Shown here piece by piece: positions 18,445 through 27,123 of a stretch of 64,000 nucleotides of DNA; positions within the stretch are counted from its first letter, which is position 1; the number at the start of each line of letters is the position of its first letter. The DNA lies in the NCBI RefSeq assembly GCF_023715155.1, contig NZ_JAMBNQ010000002.1:124001-188000 (forward strand), given 5' to 3'. Both the position numbers and the translations under genes were made by a program. The notes under the pieces were generated by a model. It worked only from the letters and a program-made list of their open reading frames with translations. It did not search any database and had not been told where the DNA came from. Source of the DNA: Neobacillus mesonae (lineage in GTDB: Bacteria > Bacillota > Bacilli > Bacillales > Cytobacillaceae).

Positions 18445-18560
18445 TGGAATTCCTCCAATCAGTGAGATTAGTTTTTCCAGAGCAGCTGTCTTCTATTAAT
18501 GAATGTAAAAATTACTCTATGTGTAAATGCCAGAAGATGGCTGAAATTTTAAAAAGGGGG

Positions 18561-18588
18561 TTGACCGAGCGATTGTTCATATTATAAT
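18561..18588 (+). promoter_or_regulatory. fadF promoter 1 with FadR-like operator
   Basis: TTGACC, 16-base spacer, TATAAT. TGACCGAGCGATTGTTCA (18562-18579) overlaps the -35 box and spacer and fits the FadR pattern of 7-base arms around a 4-base centre. See the second copy 98 bases downstream. Confidence 0.65.
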
Positions 18589-18658
18589 TAAGTTAAGTAT
18601 TTTCTGAAAAATTTATTAATTCACCCTTGGATAATAAAAAATAAACTTGTAAAATGGA

Positions 18659-18686
18659 TTGACTGAATGCTCATTCATAATATAAT
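18659..18686 (+). promoter_or_regulatory. fadF promoter 2 with FadR-like operator
   Basis: TTGACT, 16-base spacer, TATAAT. TGACTGAATGCTCATTCA (18660-18677) overlaps the -35 box and spacer; the right arm TCATTCA is identical to the B. subtilis FadR half-site. The tandem arrangement of two near-identical promoters suggests a duplication. Confidence 0.72.
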
Positions 18687-18758
18687 AGAATTAAGTTAGT
18701 CAGAAAATTATCTATTTTCTACAAAAAACAGGGGAGAAACACGGAAAGGAGCGTTTGT

Positions 18759-20873
18759 ATGAATGGTCTGTTATGGGTAAACCTCATTGCATTTTTAGCT
18801 GTAACCGCTTACGGCATCAGTTTGTTTACCTATGTTGTCAAAACACGCATTGAATATATTAAGCTCGGTAAAAAAACGGAGTTTGACAACAATGTGAAGG
18901 AACGGCTTAACAAGATCTGGGTTATGGTTTTTGGACAAAAGAAGCTGCTGAAAGATAAAAAGAGCGGCGCTATCCATGTTATGTTCTTTTACGGCTTCCT
19001 GTTAGTTCAATTTGGGGCGATTGATTTTATTTGGAAGGGAATTAAACCGGGATCCCATTTACCTCTTGGCCCGCTTTATCCGGCTTTTACCTTCTTCCAG
19101 GAAATTGTCACTCTGATGATTTTAATTGCAACTGTCTGGGCTTTTTACCGCCGCTACATTGAAAAATTAGTCCGTTTAAAACGCGGCTTTAAATCAGGAC
19201 TAGTATTAATCTTTATTGGCGGCTTGATGCTTTCCGTTCTTATTGGAAACGGAATGGGCATCATCTGGCATGGTGAAGACCCATCATGGTCTGAGCCGGT
19301 TGCATCCCTTATTGGAATGGCTCTATCGGGAATCGGGGAAACGGCCTCTATCGTCATTTTCTATATTGCATGGTGGTCCCACCTGATGTTTCTGCTTTCT
19401 TTCTTAGTATATGTTCCGCAGGGCAAGCATGCTCACTTGATTGCCGGTCCAGCCAACGTTTACTTAAACCGTTTGGAGAAGCCTGGCAAATTAACGAAGA
19501 TTGATTTTGAAGATGAAACACAGGAATCCTTCGGGGTTGGAAAAATTGAAGACTTTACCCAATTGCAAATGGTCGACTTCTATGCCTGTGTCGAGTGCGG
19601 CCGTTGTACGAATATGTGCCCGGCAACAGGAACAGGAAAAATGCTGTCGCCAATGGATTTAATTGTGAAAATGCGTGATCATCTTACAAATTACGGTGCG
19701 GCGGTTACGTCAAAAAAGCCGTGGGTGCCGTCATTTGCCTTCAATAATACAAAAGGAAATCAGCTGGCCCTAGCAGCCGGCGGTCAAGGAGCTCAGGAAT
19801 CCGCCGCTTCTGCTGTTTACAGTCCAAATCTGATTGGCGATGTTATCACGGAAGAAGAAATCTGGGCATGTACTACCTGCCGTAACTGTGAAGACCAATG
19901 TCCGGTGATGAACGAGCATGTGGAAAAAATCATTGATCTGCGGCGTTTCTTGGTTTTAACGGAAGGAAAAATGAATCCGGATGCACAGCGCGCGATGACC
20001 AACATCGAACGCCAGGGCAATCCTTGGGGATTAAACCGTAAAGAGCGCGAAAACTGGCGCGAGCTCCGCGAGGATGTTCACGTCCCAACAGTTAAAGAAA
20101 TGAATAAGGCCGGGGAGGAGTTTGAATATCTTTTCTGGGTTGGATCTATGGGATCTTACGATAACCGCAGCCAAAAGATTGCTTTATCATTTGCTAAACT
20201 ATTGAACGAAGCAGGCGTGAAATTTGCCATCCTTGGAAACAAAGAAAAGAACTCCGGCGATACAGCGCGGCGCCTGGGCAACGAGTTCTTGTTCCAGGAG
20301 TTAGCAGCGAAGAACATTGAGGAGTTTGAAAAAGCGGGTGTAAAGAAAATCATTACAACTGACCCGCATGCTTATAATATTTTCAAAAATGAATACCCTG
20401 ATTTTGGCTTAGAGGATGTAGAGGTTTACCATCACACAGAGATTCTATATGAGCTTGTGCGTGACGGCAGACTCGTGCCGAAACATGCAGTGAACGAAAC
20501 GATTACGTTCCACGATTCCTGCTACCTGGGCCGTTACAACGATGTGTACGACCCGCCGCGTGAAATTTTGAAAACCATTCCAGGTGTGAAGCTGGTGGAA
20601 ATGGAGCGCAGCCGCGACAGGGCCATGTGCTGCGGTGCCGGCGGCGGATTGATGTGGATGGAGGAAGACACCGGCCAGCGCATTAACGTAGCGCGTACCG
20701 AGCAGGCGCTTGAAACCCATTCAAGCATGATCAGTTCTGCATGCCCATATTGCTTAACCATGCTGTCTGACGGTACAAAGGCGAAAGAAGTGGAAGACCA
20801 AATCAGCACTTACGATGTCGCAGAAATTTTGGAAAAAGCAGTATGCGGTGAGCCTGTAGCTGTTGGGGCGTAA
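18759..20873 (+). CDS. fadF: Membrane Fe-S oxidoreductase FadF (acyl-CoA dehydrogenase electron acceptor)
   Basis: A 704-residue protein. The N-terminal 220 residues hold five or six membrane helices of the nitrate-reductase gamma type. Two ferredoxin-like 4Fe-4S motifs follow, CVECGRCTNMCP from Cys277 and CTTCRNCEDQCP from Cys371, then two CCG domains (HDSCYLGRYNDVYDPP and CCGAGGGLMWMEE) like those of heterodisulfide reductase. B. subtilis FadF (YwjF) belongs to the FadR regulon and is thought to pass electrons from acyl-CoA dehydrogenases to the quinone pool. Two FadR-like operators lie upstream. The ATG follows AAAGGAG. Confidence 0.92.
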   Translation: MNGLLWVNLIAFLAVTAYGISLFTYVVKTRIEYIKLGKKTEFDNNVKERLNKIWVMVFGQKKLLKDKKSGAIHVMFFYGFLLVQFGAIDFIWKGIKPGSHLPLGPLYPAFTFFQEIVTLMILIATVWAFYRRYIEKLVRLKRGFKSGLVLIFIGGLMLSVLIGNGMGIIWHGEDPSWSEPVASLIGMALSGIGETASIVIFYIAWWSHLMFLLSFLVYVPQGKHAHLIAGPANVYLNRLEKPGKLTKIDFEDETQESFGVGKIEDFTQLQMVDFYACVECGRCTNMCPATGTGKMLSPMDLIVKMRDHLTNYGAAVTSKKPWVPSFAFNNTKGNQLALAAGGQGAQESAASAVYSPNLIGDVITEEEIWACTTCRNCEDQCPVMNEHVEKIIDLRRFLVLTEGKMNPDAQRAMTNIERQGNPWGLNRKERENWRELREDVHVPTVKEMNKAGEEFEYLFWVGSMGSYDNRSQKIALSFAKLLNEAGVKFAILGNKEKNSGDTARRLGNEFLFQELAAKNIEEFEKAGVKKIITTDPHAYNIFKNEYPDFGLEDVEVYHHTEILYELVRDGRLVPKHAVNETITFHDSCYLGRYNDVYDPPREILKTIPGVKLVEMERSRDRAMCCGAGGGLMWMEEDTGQRINVARTEQALETHSSMISSACPYCLTMLSDGTKAKEVEDQISTYDVAEILEKAVCGEPVAVGA

Positions 20874-20920
20874 TCTTCTGGCGGCTGGCTCGAGATTAGG
20901 GATGGAAGGCTGGCAGCTTC

Positions 20921-21165
20921 AATTGGCGGAAGGCCTTCGTAATTAGCTGATAAGCGGCTGCAATTGGCGGATAGGGGTCTGCAATTAGCGGAAGGCCTTT
21001 GTAATTAGCGGATAAACGGCTTCAATCAGCGGAAAGCTTTCATAATTCGCAGATAGGGGTCTGCAATCAGTGGAAAGGCTTCGCCAATTAGCGATCATCA
21101 TCTGCAATTAGCAGACAGCATTTCATCAATTATCAGATAACCTGCTCCAATTAGCAGAATGACTT
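20921..21165. repeat. About 21-bp phased repeat, twelve units
   Basis: AATTRGCGGA-like motifs start at 20921, 20941, 20962, 20983, 21003, 21024, 21044, 21065, 21086, 21106, 21128 and 21149, spacings of 20-22 bases (mean 20.7). The spacing often alternates 20 and 21, and linkers such as AGGGGTCTGC recur every second unit, so a 41-42 base double unit underlies it. It lies between fadF and the thiolase gene. No protein gene is present in this gap. Confidence 0.85.
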
Positions 21166-21344
21166 ATGGTTTCCCAAATAGCAGAGGTTGAAAACAAAAT
21201 TTTAGGAATTTTGTGTAAAACAATTCAACTTCTGCTATTTTTTATGTAAAATAAAGGTATGTATAAAACGCTTTCAATTATGATTCAAGCTGCGCGGGCT
21301 GATACCTCTTAGTCTGCGTGCGTTTTTGTTTTTAGTTTATCGAG

Positions 21345-21362
21345 CGAGCGTTCAGTCGCTCA
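21345..21362 (+). promoter_or_regulatory. FadR-like operator upstream of the thiolase gene
   Basis: CGAGCGTTCAGTCGCTCA fits the 7-4-7 operator pattern seen at the fadF promoters, with TCGCTCA as the better arm. It is 55 bases before the thiolase start. A partial cre-like sequence (AAAACGCTTTCA) lies at 21265-21276. Confidence 0.55.
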
Positions 21363-21417
21363 GGATCTTTTTTAGCATAACATGACTGAATATTGGAAAA
21401 AGGGGGAGTGTTTTGAA

Positions 21418-22605
21418 ATGAGCAGGACAGTTATTTTAAGCGGCGTTCGAACACCATTTGGAAAATTTGGCGGCGGCCTAAGCGGTCTTTCTGCTGCAAA
21501 ACTTGGAGGCATTGTCATTAAGGAAGCGCTGAAGCGGGCGGAAGTGGCACCGGAAGAGGTTCAGGAGGTTGTTTTTGGGACGGTTTTACAAGGCGGGCAA
21601 GGACAGATTCCGTCACGCCAGGCGTCAAGAAATGCTGGGCTTCCATGGGAAGTGAAGACGGAAACCATCAACAAAGTTTGTGCATCCGGTCTTAGAAGTG
21701 TTACATTAGCTGATCAAATCATCCGTCTTGGGGACGAAGAAGTCATTGTCGCCGGCGGTATGGAATCCATGAGCAATGCTCCATATATATTGCCAAAGGC
21801 ACGCTGGGGCTTGAGGATGGGAGATGCCGGAGTTCAAGATTTGATGATTCATGATGGCTTAAGCTGCAGCTTCACCGGCGTCCATATGGGCACTTACGGA
21901 AATTCAACGGCTAGCGACTTGGAACTCACCCGTGAAGCCCAGGATGAGTGGGCATTACGAAGCCATCAGCGGGCTGTTGCGGCTATCGAAAGCGGCAAAT
22001 TTGCAGAGGAAATCATCCCTGTGGAAGTTCCGCAGCGAAAAGGAGCACCAGTAATCGTTGAACATGATGAGGCTCCGCGTAAGGATACATCCATAGAAAA
22101 ACTGGCTAAACTGGGGCCGGCTTTTAATGGAGAAGGGACCATTACGGCAGGAAACGCACCTGGTGTGAATGACGGTGCCGGCGCACTAGTCCTAATGAGT
22201 GAAGAGAGAGCACTGCGTGAAGGCCGGCAGGTGGAAGCGGTCATTATCGGGCAGGCGGCGATTGCTGTAGAAGCAAAGGACTTTCCAAAGACGCCAGGCC
22301 TCGTGATTAATGAAATTTTACGTAAAACCGGAAAAAGCTTAGCAGATATCGATTTGTTTGAAATTAACGAAGCATTTGCAGCCGTTACGCTGGCAAGCGG
22401 GCAAATTGCCGGACTTGATTTGGAAAAGGTGAATGTGAACGGCGGAGCGGTTGCGCTGGGACATCCAATTGGAGCGAGCGGCGCACGGATTATTATTACG
22501 TTGCTGCATGAATTGAAACGGCGCGGCGGCGGTATTGGTATTGCAGCCATTTGCTCCGGCGGCGGCCAGGGCGATGCCGTGATGATCGAGGTGCCTAAGA
22601 AGTAA
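21418..22605 (+). CDS. Acetyl-CoA C-acyltransferase (thiolase)
   Basis: A 395-residue thiolase with the acylated Cys in NKVCASGLRSV (about residue 88), the active His in GHPIGASGARI and the C-terminal Cys in ICSGGGQGDA. It makes or cleaves acetoacetyl-CoA or 3-ketoacyl-CoA, resembling MmgA. The ATG (MSRTVILSG) follows AAGGGGGAG; a 12-codon upstream extension is not family-like. With the downstream dehydrogenases it forms a beta-oxidation-type operon, likely under the FadR-like operator just upstream. Confidence 0.93.
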   Translation: MSRTVILSGVRTPFGKFGGGLSGLSAAKLGGIVIKEALKRAEVAPEEVQEVVFGTVLQGGQGQIPSRQASRNAGLPWEVKTETINKVCASGLRSVTLADQIIRLGDEEVIVAGGMESMSNAPYILPKARWGLRMGDAGVQDLMIHDGLSCSFTGVHMGTYGNSTASDLELTREAQDEWALRSHQRAVAAIESGKFAEEIIPVEVPQRKGAPVIVEHDEAPRKDTSIEKLAKLGPAFNGEGTITAGNAPGVNDGAGALVLMSEERALREGRQVEAVIIGQAAIAVEAKDFPKTPGLVINEILRKTGKSLADIDLFEINEAFAAVTLASGQIAGLDLEKVNVNGGAVALGHPIGASGARIIITLLHELKRRGGGIGIAAICSGGGQGDAVMIEVPKK

Positions 22606-22803
22606 TCTTTTTGACCGAGGACACAGGGGGTTGCTGTTGGCCGGAGCATTTTTACAGCAGGATAAGATGCTGTAACTATCGGTTGACACCATTTGACTGC
22701 GTATGAAGCGGTATTTCTGCCGCATAAGCATCTGTTACTGTCTAATGACGCCAGGTAACGATCGAAGGAGTCTATTTTAAATAGAGAAAGCGGAGGGAAG
22801 AAC

Positions 22804-23655
22804 ATGAAGGTTGAAAAAGTAATGGTTGTGGGAGCAGGACAAATGGGTTCGGGGATTGCCCAGGTTTGTGCACAGGCAGGATACAAGGTGCTGCTAAATG
22901 ATTTGAAACCTGAATTCGTGGAACGCGGGCTTGGAATCATTAACAAAAACCTCTCCCGTAATGTGGATAAAGGAAGGATTACAGAGGAAAAGAAGCAGGA
23001 AATCTTAAATAACCTTACTGTTTCTACAAATTTACAGGATGCCGGTGATGTGGACTTGATCATTGAGGCAGCGGTTGAAAATATGGATATTAAAGCGAAA
23101 ATTTTCGTCCAGCTTGATGAAATTGCACCAGCGAACGCCATCTTGGCGAGCAATACCTCCTCCCTGCCAATCACGGAGATTGCGGCAGTTACAAAGCGTC
23201 CGGAAAAAGTAATCGGGATGCATTTTATGAATCCGGTTCCGGTCATGAATCTGGTGGAAATTATCCGCGGCTTGGGTACGGCTGATGAAGTATACCAAGT
23301 TATTGAAGATATGACCAAAACCTTGAGCAAGGTGCCGGTTGAGGTAAATGACTTTCCTGGATTTGTATCGAACCGTATATTGCTGCCGATGATCAATGAA
23401 GCTATTTATACCTTGTATGAGGGCGTTGCCACGAAAGAAGCCATTGATGAAGTGATGAAGCTTGGCATGAATCATCCAATGGGACCGCTCACACTAGCTG
23501 ATTTTATTGGTCTTGATACCTGCTTGTATATTATGGAAACCCTCCATGAAGGCTTTGGTGACGATAAGTACCGTCCATGTCCGCTCCTGCGCAAATATGT
23601 GAAAGCAGGCTGGCTCGGCAAGAAAACGGGCCGTGGATTTTATGTATATGAATAG
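22804..23655 (+). CDS. 3-hydroxybutyryl-CoA dehydrogenase
   Basis: A 283-residue enzyme with an N-terminal Rossmann domain ([19 protein letters not shown]) and the 3-hydroxyacyl-CoA dehydrogenase C-terminal domain ([33 protein letters not shown]). The catalytic His sits in [15 protein letters not shown]. It interconverts 3-hydroxyacyl-CoA and 3-ketoacyl-CoA with NAD(P). It resembles MmgB/Hbd of Bacillus. The ATG follows AGCGGAGGG. It is the second gene of the acyl-CoA module. Confidence 0.94.
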   Translation: MKVEKVMVVGAGQMGSGIAQVCAQAGYKVLLNDLKPEFVERGLGIINKNLSRNVDKGRITEEKKQEILNNLTVSTNLQDAGDVDLIIEAAVENMDIKAKIFVQLDEIAPANAILASNTSSLPITEIAAVTKRPEKVIGMHFMNPVPVMNLVEIIRGLGTADEVYQVIEDMTKTLSKVPVEVNDFPGFVSNRILLPMINEAIYTLYEGVATKEAIDEVMKLGMNHPMGPLTLADFIGLDTCLYIMETLHEGFGDDKYRPCPLLRKYVKAGWLGKKTGRGFYVYE

Positions 23656-23742
23656 GTTTGCCGGTTAAAATTTGGGAGCATCAGCAAAAAGGGGATATCT
23701 TTCTGCCGTTGGCGGCTGCTAACGCTGGCCCTGGAGCTATTC

Positions 23743-23860
23743 GCGGGGCTTGGAAGTTTATCCGCAGCTTATTGGCAAATATCCGCGGATGTGAACCAGT
23801 TATCCGCTATTTTTGGGGACTTATCCGCGAATCTAGGCAGGTAATCCGCGAATCCAAAAT
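23743..23860. repeat. 21-bp phased repeat, six units
   Basis: The G of TATCCGC recurs at 23743, 23764, 23785, 23806, 23827 and 23848, exactly 21 bases apart each time. The motif is TTATCCGCGAAT with a variable linker. It fills the gap between the 3-hydroxybutyryl-CoA dehydrogenase and first acyl-CoA dehydrogenase genes, inside the probable operon. Confidence 0.85.
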
Positions 23861-23884
23861 AATCCTCTGAAAGGGGAGGACAGC

Positions 23885-25015
23885 ATGAATCTTTATTTTA
23901 CAGAAGAAAAAGAGATGATGCGTAAAATGGTGCGTGATTTTGCTCAGACAGAAATAGCACCATTTATTGAAAAGATGGAAAAGGGTGAATTCCCGCGCGA
24001 GATTCTCAGCAAAATGGGGGAGCTTGGCCTGATGGGCATTCCGATTCCGGAAAATTATGGCGGTGCCGCAATGGATTTTACTTCCTATATCATCGCCATT
24101 CATGAGCTATCCAAGGTAAGCGCGACATTAGGTGTCATTCTTTCGGTGCACACTTCGGTTGGTACGAACCCAATCGTGTATTTTGGGACGGAGGAACAAA
24201 AGCAAAAGTACGTGCCGAAGCTTGCTTCAGGTGAATATCTGGGAGCCTTTTGTCTGACCGAGCCTGGTGCCGGGTCGGATGCGGGCAGCCTTAAAACCCG
24301 AGCAGTCCGTGATGGTGGGGAGTACGTCATTAACGGGTCTAAGGTATTTATCACGAACGGCGGTGAGGCAGATGTCTATATCGTTTTTGCTGCCACCGAT
24401 GCGAGCCTTGGTACTAAGGGAATTGCTGCCTTTATTGTGGAAAAAAATACTCCCGGCCTTGTCATTGGTAAGGATGAAAAGAAAATGGGTCTGCACGGGT
24501 CACGAACGGTTCAGTTAATATTTGATCATATGCGGGTTCCGGCTGCAAACCTTCTTGGCAAAGAGGGAGAGGGCTTTAAAATTGCGATGGCAAACCTTGA
24601 TGCCGGACGCATTGGAATTTCTGCCCAGGCGCTTGGCATTGCTGAAGCTGCCCTTGAGGCTGCAACGGCCTATGCTAAACAACGGCACCAGTTTGGCAAA
24701 CCAATCGCTGCCCAGCAAGGGATTGCCTTTAAACTTGCCGACATGGCGACGAATGTAGAGGCTGCAAAACTATTAGTCTATCGTGCGGCCCAGCTTTACT
24801 CTCAAGGGGTAAAGTGTGGGAAGGAGGCTTCAATGGCAAAGCTGTTTGCTTCAAGAACGGCTGTAGAAGCCGCCACGGAAGCGGTTCAGGTGTTCGGCGG
24901 TTATGGCTATACAAAGGATTATCCGGTTGAACGCTATTTCCGGGATGCCAAAGTAACGGAAATTTACGAGGGCACAAGCGAGATTCAGAGGATTGTGATA
25001 AGTAAACATTTGTAA
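23885..25015 (+). CDS. Acyl-CoA dehydrogenase (first of two)
   Basis: A 376-residue flavoenzyme with all family blocks: the FAD region [15 protein letters not shown], the central linker and the C-terminal [22 protein letters not shown], with the catalytic Glu in [11 protein letters not shown]. It removes two hydrogens from short-chain or branched acyl-CoA and passes electrons to ETF and probably FadF. It is most like MmgC/Bcd. About 60 percent identical by eye to the next gene. The ATG follows GGGGAGG. Neighbours suggest short- and branched-chain substrates, as icmF is in the same cluster. Confidence 0.93.
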   Translation: MNLYFTEEKEMMRKMVRDFAQTEIAPFIEKMEKGEFPREILSKMGELGLMGIPIPENYGGAAMDFTSYIIAIHELSKVSATLGVILSVHTSVGTNPIVYFGTEEQKQKYVPKLASGEYLGAFCLTEPGAGSDAGSLKTRAVRDGGEYVINGSKVFITNGGEADVYIVFAATDASLGTKGIAAFIVEKNTPGLVIGKDEKKMGLHGSRTVQLIFDHMRVPAANLLGKEGEGFKIAMANLDAGRIGISAQALGIAEAALEAATAYAKQRHQFGKPIAAQQGIAFKLADMATNVEAAKLLVYRAAQLYSQGVKCGKEASMAKLFASRTAVEAATEAVQVFGGYGYTKDYPVERYFRDAKVTEIYEGTSEIQRIVISKHL

Positions 25016-25060
25016 GCTCGTTCTAAAAGGACGTTTAATGATTATATAAAAATTTCGTTT

Positions 25061-25210
25061 TTGCTGCAGATGACAGGATGTTGTTCATTTTATCCAAATC
25101 TTGTAGAAAAGAAGCGCTGTATTGTAGAATACAATCTAATTTTTGTAGAAAAGCAAAAGTAACGTGCAGCAAAGCAGCATTTCTTTGTAAAAATCCTAAT
25201 TTGCTGCATC
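25061..25210. repeat. 21-bp phased repeat around TTGTAGAAAAG
   Basis: TTGTAG occurs at 25101, 25122 and 25143, exactly 21 bases apart. TTGTAA at 25185 is two further periods on, and related TTGCTG and TTGTTC at 25061 and 25081 extend the register backward by 20. It lies between the two acyl-CoA dehydrogenase genes. Confidence 0.7.
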
Positions 25211-25263
25211 AACCATAAAATTTAGCAAACAACCTAAAACATATACCCAGGAGGCTCTCTAAC

Positions 25264-26403
25264 ATGAATTTTAAACTATCAGAAGAACATGAAATGATTC
25301 GTAAAATGGTGCGTGATTTCGCTAGGAATGAGGTAGCCCCGACAGCTGCGGAGCGTGATGAGGAGTCACGTTTTGACAGAGAGATTTTCGATAAGATGGC
25401 GGAGCTTGGTTTAACAGGGATTCCTTGGCCGGAAGAGTATGGCGGCATCGGCAGTGATTATCTTGCTTATTGTATTGCCATTGAGGAGCTGTCCCGCGTG
25501 GATTCTTCTATCGGCGTTACCCTTTCTGCCCACACTTCACTTGCCGGCTGGCCGATTTTTAAATTTGGCAATGAGGAGCAAAAGCAAAAATATCTTCGTC
25601 CGATGGCAGAGGGTTCTAAGATTGGTGCATATGGATTAACGGAGCCAGGAAGCGGTTCAGATGCAGGCGCAATGAGGACAACGGCAAAGTTTGAGGGTGA
25701 CCATTATGTTCTGAATGGATCAAAAATCTTCATCACAAACGGCGGTGTAGCAGACATTTATGTTGTATTTGCACTAACAGATCCGTCCAGCAGGCAGAAA
25801 GGGACCACCGCTTTCATTATTGAAAAAGATTACCCTGGCTTCTCTGTTGGCAAAAAGGAAGATAAACTTGGCATTCGTTCATCTACTACGACAGAAATTA
25901 TTTTTGAAGATTGCAAGGTTCCGCTGGAGAACCGTCTGGGTGAAGAAGGGGAAGGTTTTAAAATTGCGATGATGACGCTTGATGGCGGCAGGAATGGGAT
26001 TGCTGCACAAGCAGTAGGAATTGCTCAAGGGGCACTCGATGCAGCAGTGGATTATGCTAAGGAACGCCACCAATTTGGCAAGCCTATTGCTGCGAACCAA
26101 GGCATCAGCTTTAAACTTGCTGATATGGCCACCAATATTGAAGCAGCAAGACTATTAACCTACCAAGCAGCATGGCTTGAATCCAATGGGCTTCCATATG
26201 GAAAAGAGTCGGCGATGTCGAAATTATTTGCCGGTGACACAGCGATGAAAGTAACAACAGAAGCGGTTCAAGTCTTCGGCGGTTATGGTTATACAAAAGA
26301 TTATCCTGTTGAGCGTTTCATGCGTGATGCGAAAATTACCCAAATTTATGAAGGCACCCAGGAAATCCAGCGCCTCGTCATTTCAAGGATGTTAACGAAG
26401 TAA
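25264..26403 (+). CDS. acdA: Acyl-CoA dehydrogenase (second of two)
   Basis: A 379-residue acyl-CoA dehydrogenase with [34 protein letters not shown] and the catalytic Glu in [11 protein letters not shown]. It closely resembles AcdA, which is a neighbour of fadF in B. subtilis. A paralogue lies 248 bases upstream, so the two may differ in acyl chain preference (straight against branched). ATG follows CAGGAGG. The regulator gene starts 69 bases downstream. Confidence 0.92.
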   Translation: MNFKLSEEHEMIRKMVRDFARNEVAPTAAERDEESRFDREIFDKMAELGLTGIPWPEEYGGIGSDYLAYCIAIEELSRVDSSIGVTLSAHTSLAGWPIFKFGNEEQKQKYLRPMAEGSKIGAYGLTEPGSGSDAGAMRTTAKFEGDHYVLNGSKIFITNGGVADIYVVFALTDPSSRQKGTTAFIIEKDYPGFSVGKKEDKLGIRSSTTTEIIFEDCKVPLENRLGEEGEGFKIAMMTLDGGRNGIAAQAVGIAQGALDAAVDYAKERHQFGKPIAANQGISFKLADMATNIEAARLLTYQAAWLESNGLPYGKESAMSKLFAGDTAMKVTTEAVQVFGGYGYTKDYPVERFMRDAKITQIYEGTQEIQRLVISRMLTK

Positions 26404-26472
26404 CGAGTACCGGATCAAATCTGTGAAAGGCGAAATCAGTGTTTGCTTAATTTGAACAAAGGCGGTTTGAAA

Positions 26473-27123
26473 ATGGCAAAACGGGAAGTTCAGGCATCGG
26501 TTAAAGATGAACGTCTTGTACAAAAAAGGCGTGACCAAATGATTAAAGGGGCGGTACAGCTTTTTAAAGAAAAGGGGTTTCACCGGACAACGACAAGGGA
26601 GATTGCCAAGGCGGCGGGATTCAGCATCGGGACATTGTATGAATACATCCGCACCAAGGAGGACGTTCTCTATCTTGTCTGCGACAGTATTTATGACCAT
26701 GTCAGCGAACGCCTGCAGCAAAACCTCGAACTAAAAAAGGGAACATTGGAAAGCTTGAAGCTTGGAGTGGCCAGTTTTTTTCAAGTCATGGATGAAATGC
26801 AGGCCGAGGTGCTGGTCATGTATCAGGAAGTGAAATCCCTGACGAAGGATGCCCTGCCCTACGTATTGCAAAAGGAAATGGAAATGGTCGGCATGTTTGA
26901 AACCATCCTCCGCAAATGTGTGGAGAATGGCGAGTTGGTTTTATCTGAAAAACAGGTCCAGCTGCTTGCCCACGATATTTTCGTGCAAGGGCAAATGTGG
27001 GGTTTCCGCCGCTGGGCCCTGCGGAAATTATATACGCTGGATGAATACATTGAACTGCAGACAGAGTTTTTACTGGCAGGTTTAAGCAAGTTTCAACCAA
27101 AAAAGGGGGAGCAGGATGAGTAA
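26473..27123 (+). CDS. TetR-family transcriptional regulator (FadR-like)
   Basis: A 216-residue regulator. The N-terminal helix-turn-helix spans about residues 22-65 ([20 protein letters not shown], then [16 protein letters not shown]), and the C-terminal domain is a TetR-type ligand pocket. It resembles the FadR group that senses long-chain acyl-CoA. The ATG at MAKREV has only a weak GGCGG site; an earlier TTG-type start is less likely. It overlaps icmF by 8 bases, so the two are translationally coupled. It is the best candidate to bind the 18-bp operators at 18.6 and 21.35 kb, though a B. subtilis-type FadR elsewhere in the genome is an alternative. Confidence 0.85.
   Translation: MAKREVQASVKDERLVQKRRDQMIKGAVQLFKEKGFHRTTTREIAKAAGFSIGTLYEYIRTKEDVLYLVCDSIYDHVSERLQQNLELKKGTLESLKLGVASFFQVMDEMQAEVLVMYQEVKSLTKDALPYVLQKEMEMVGMFETILRKCVENGELVLSEKQVQLLAHDIFVQGQMWGFRRWALRKLYTLDEYIELQTEFLLAGLSKFQPKKGEQDE

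Noticed and set aside
21966..23396. 476-codon reverse-strand frame
   Set aside because: Antisense of thiolase and 3-hydroxybutyryl-CoA dehydrogenase; a result of codon bias in those genes.
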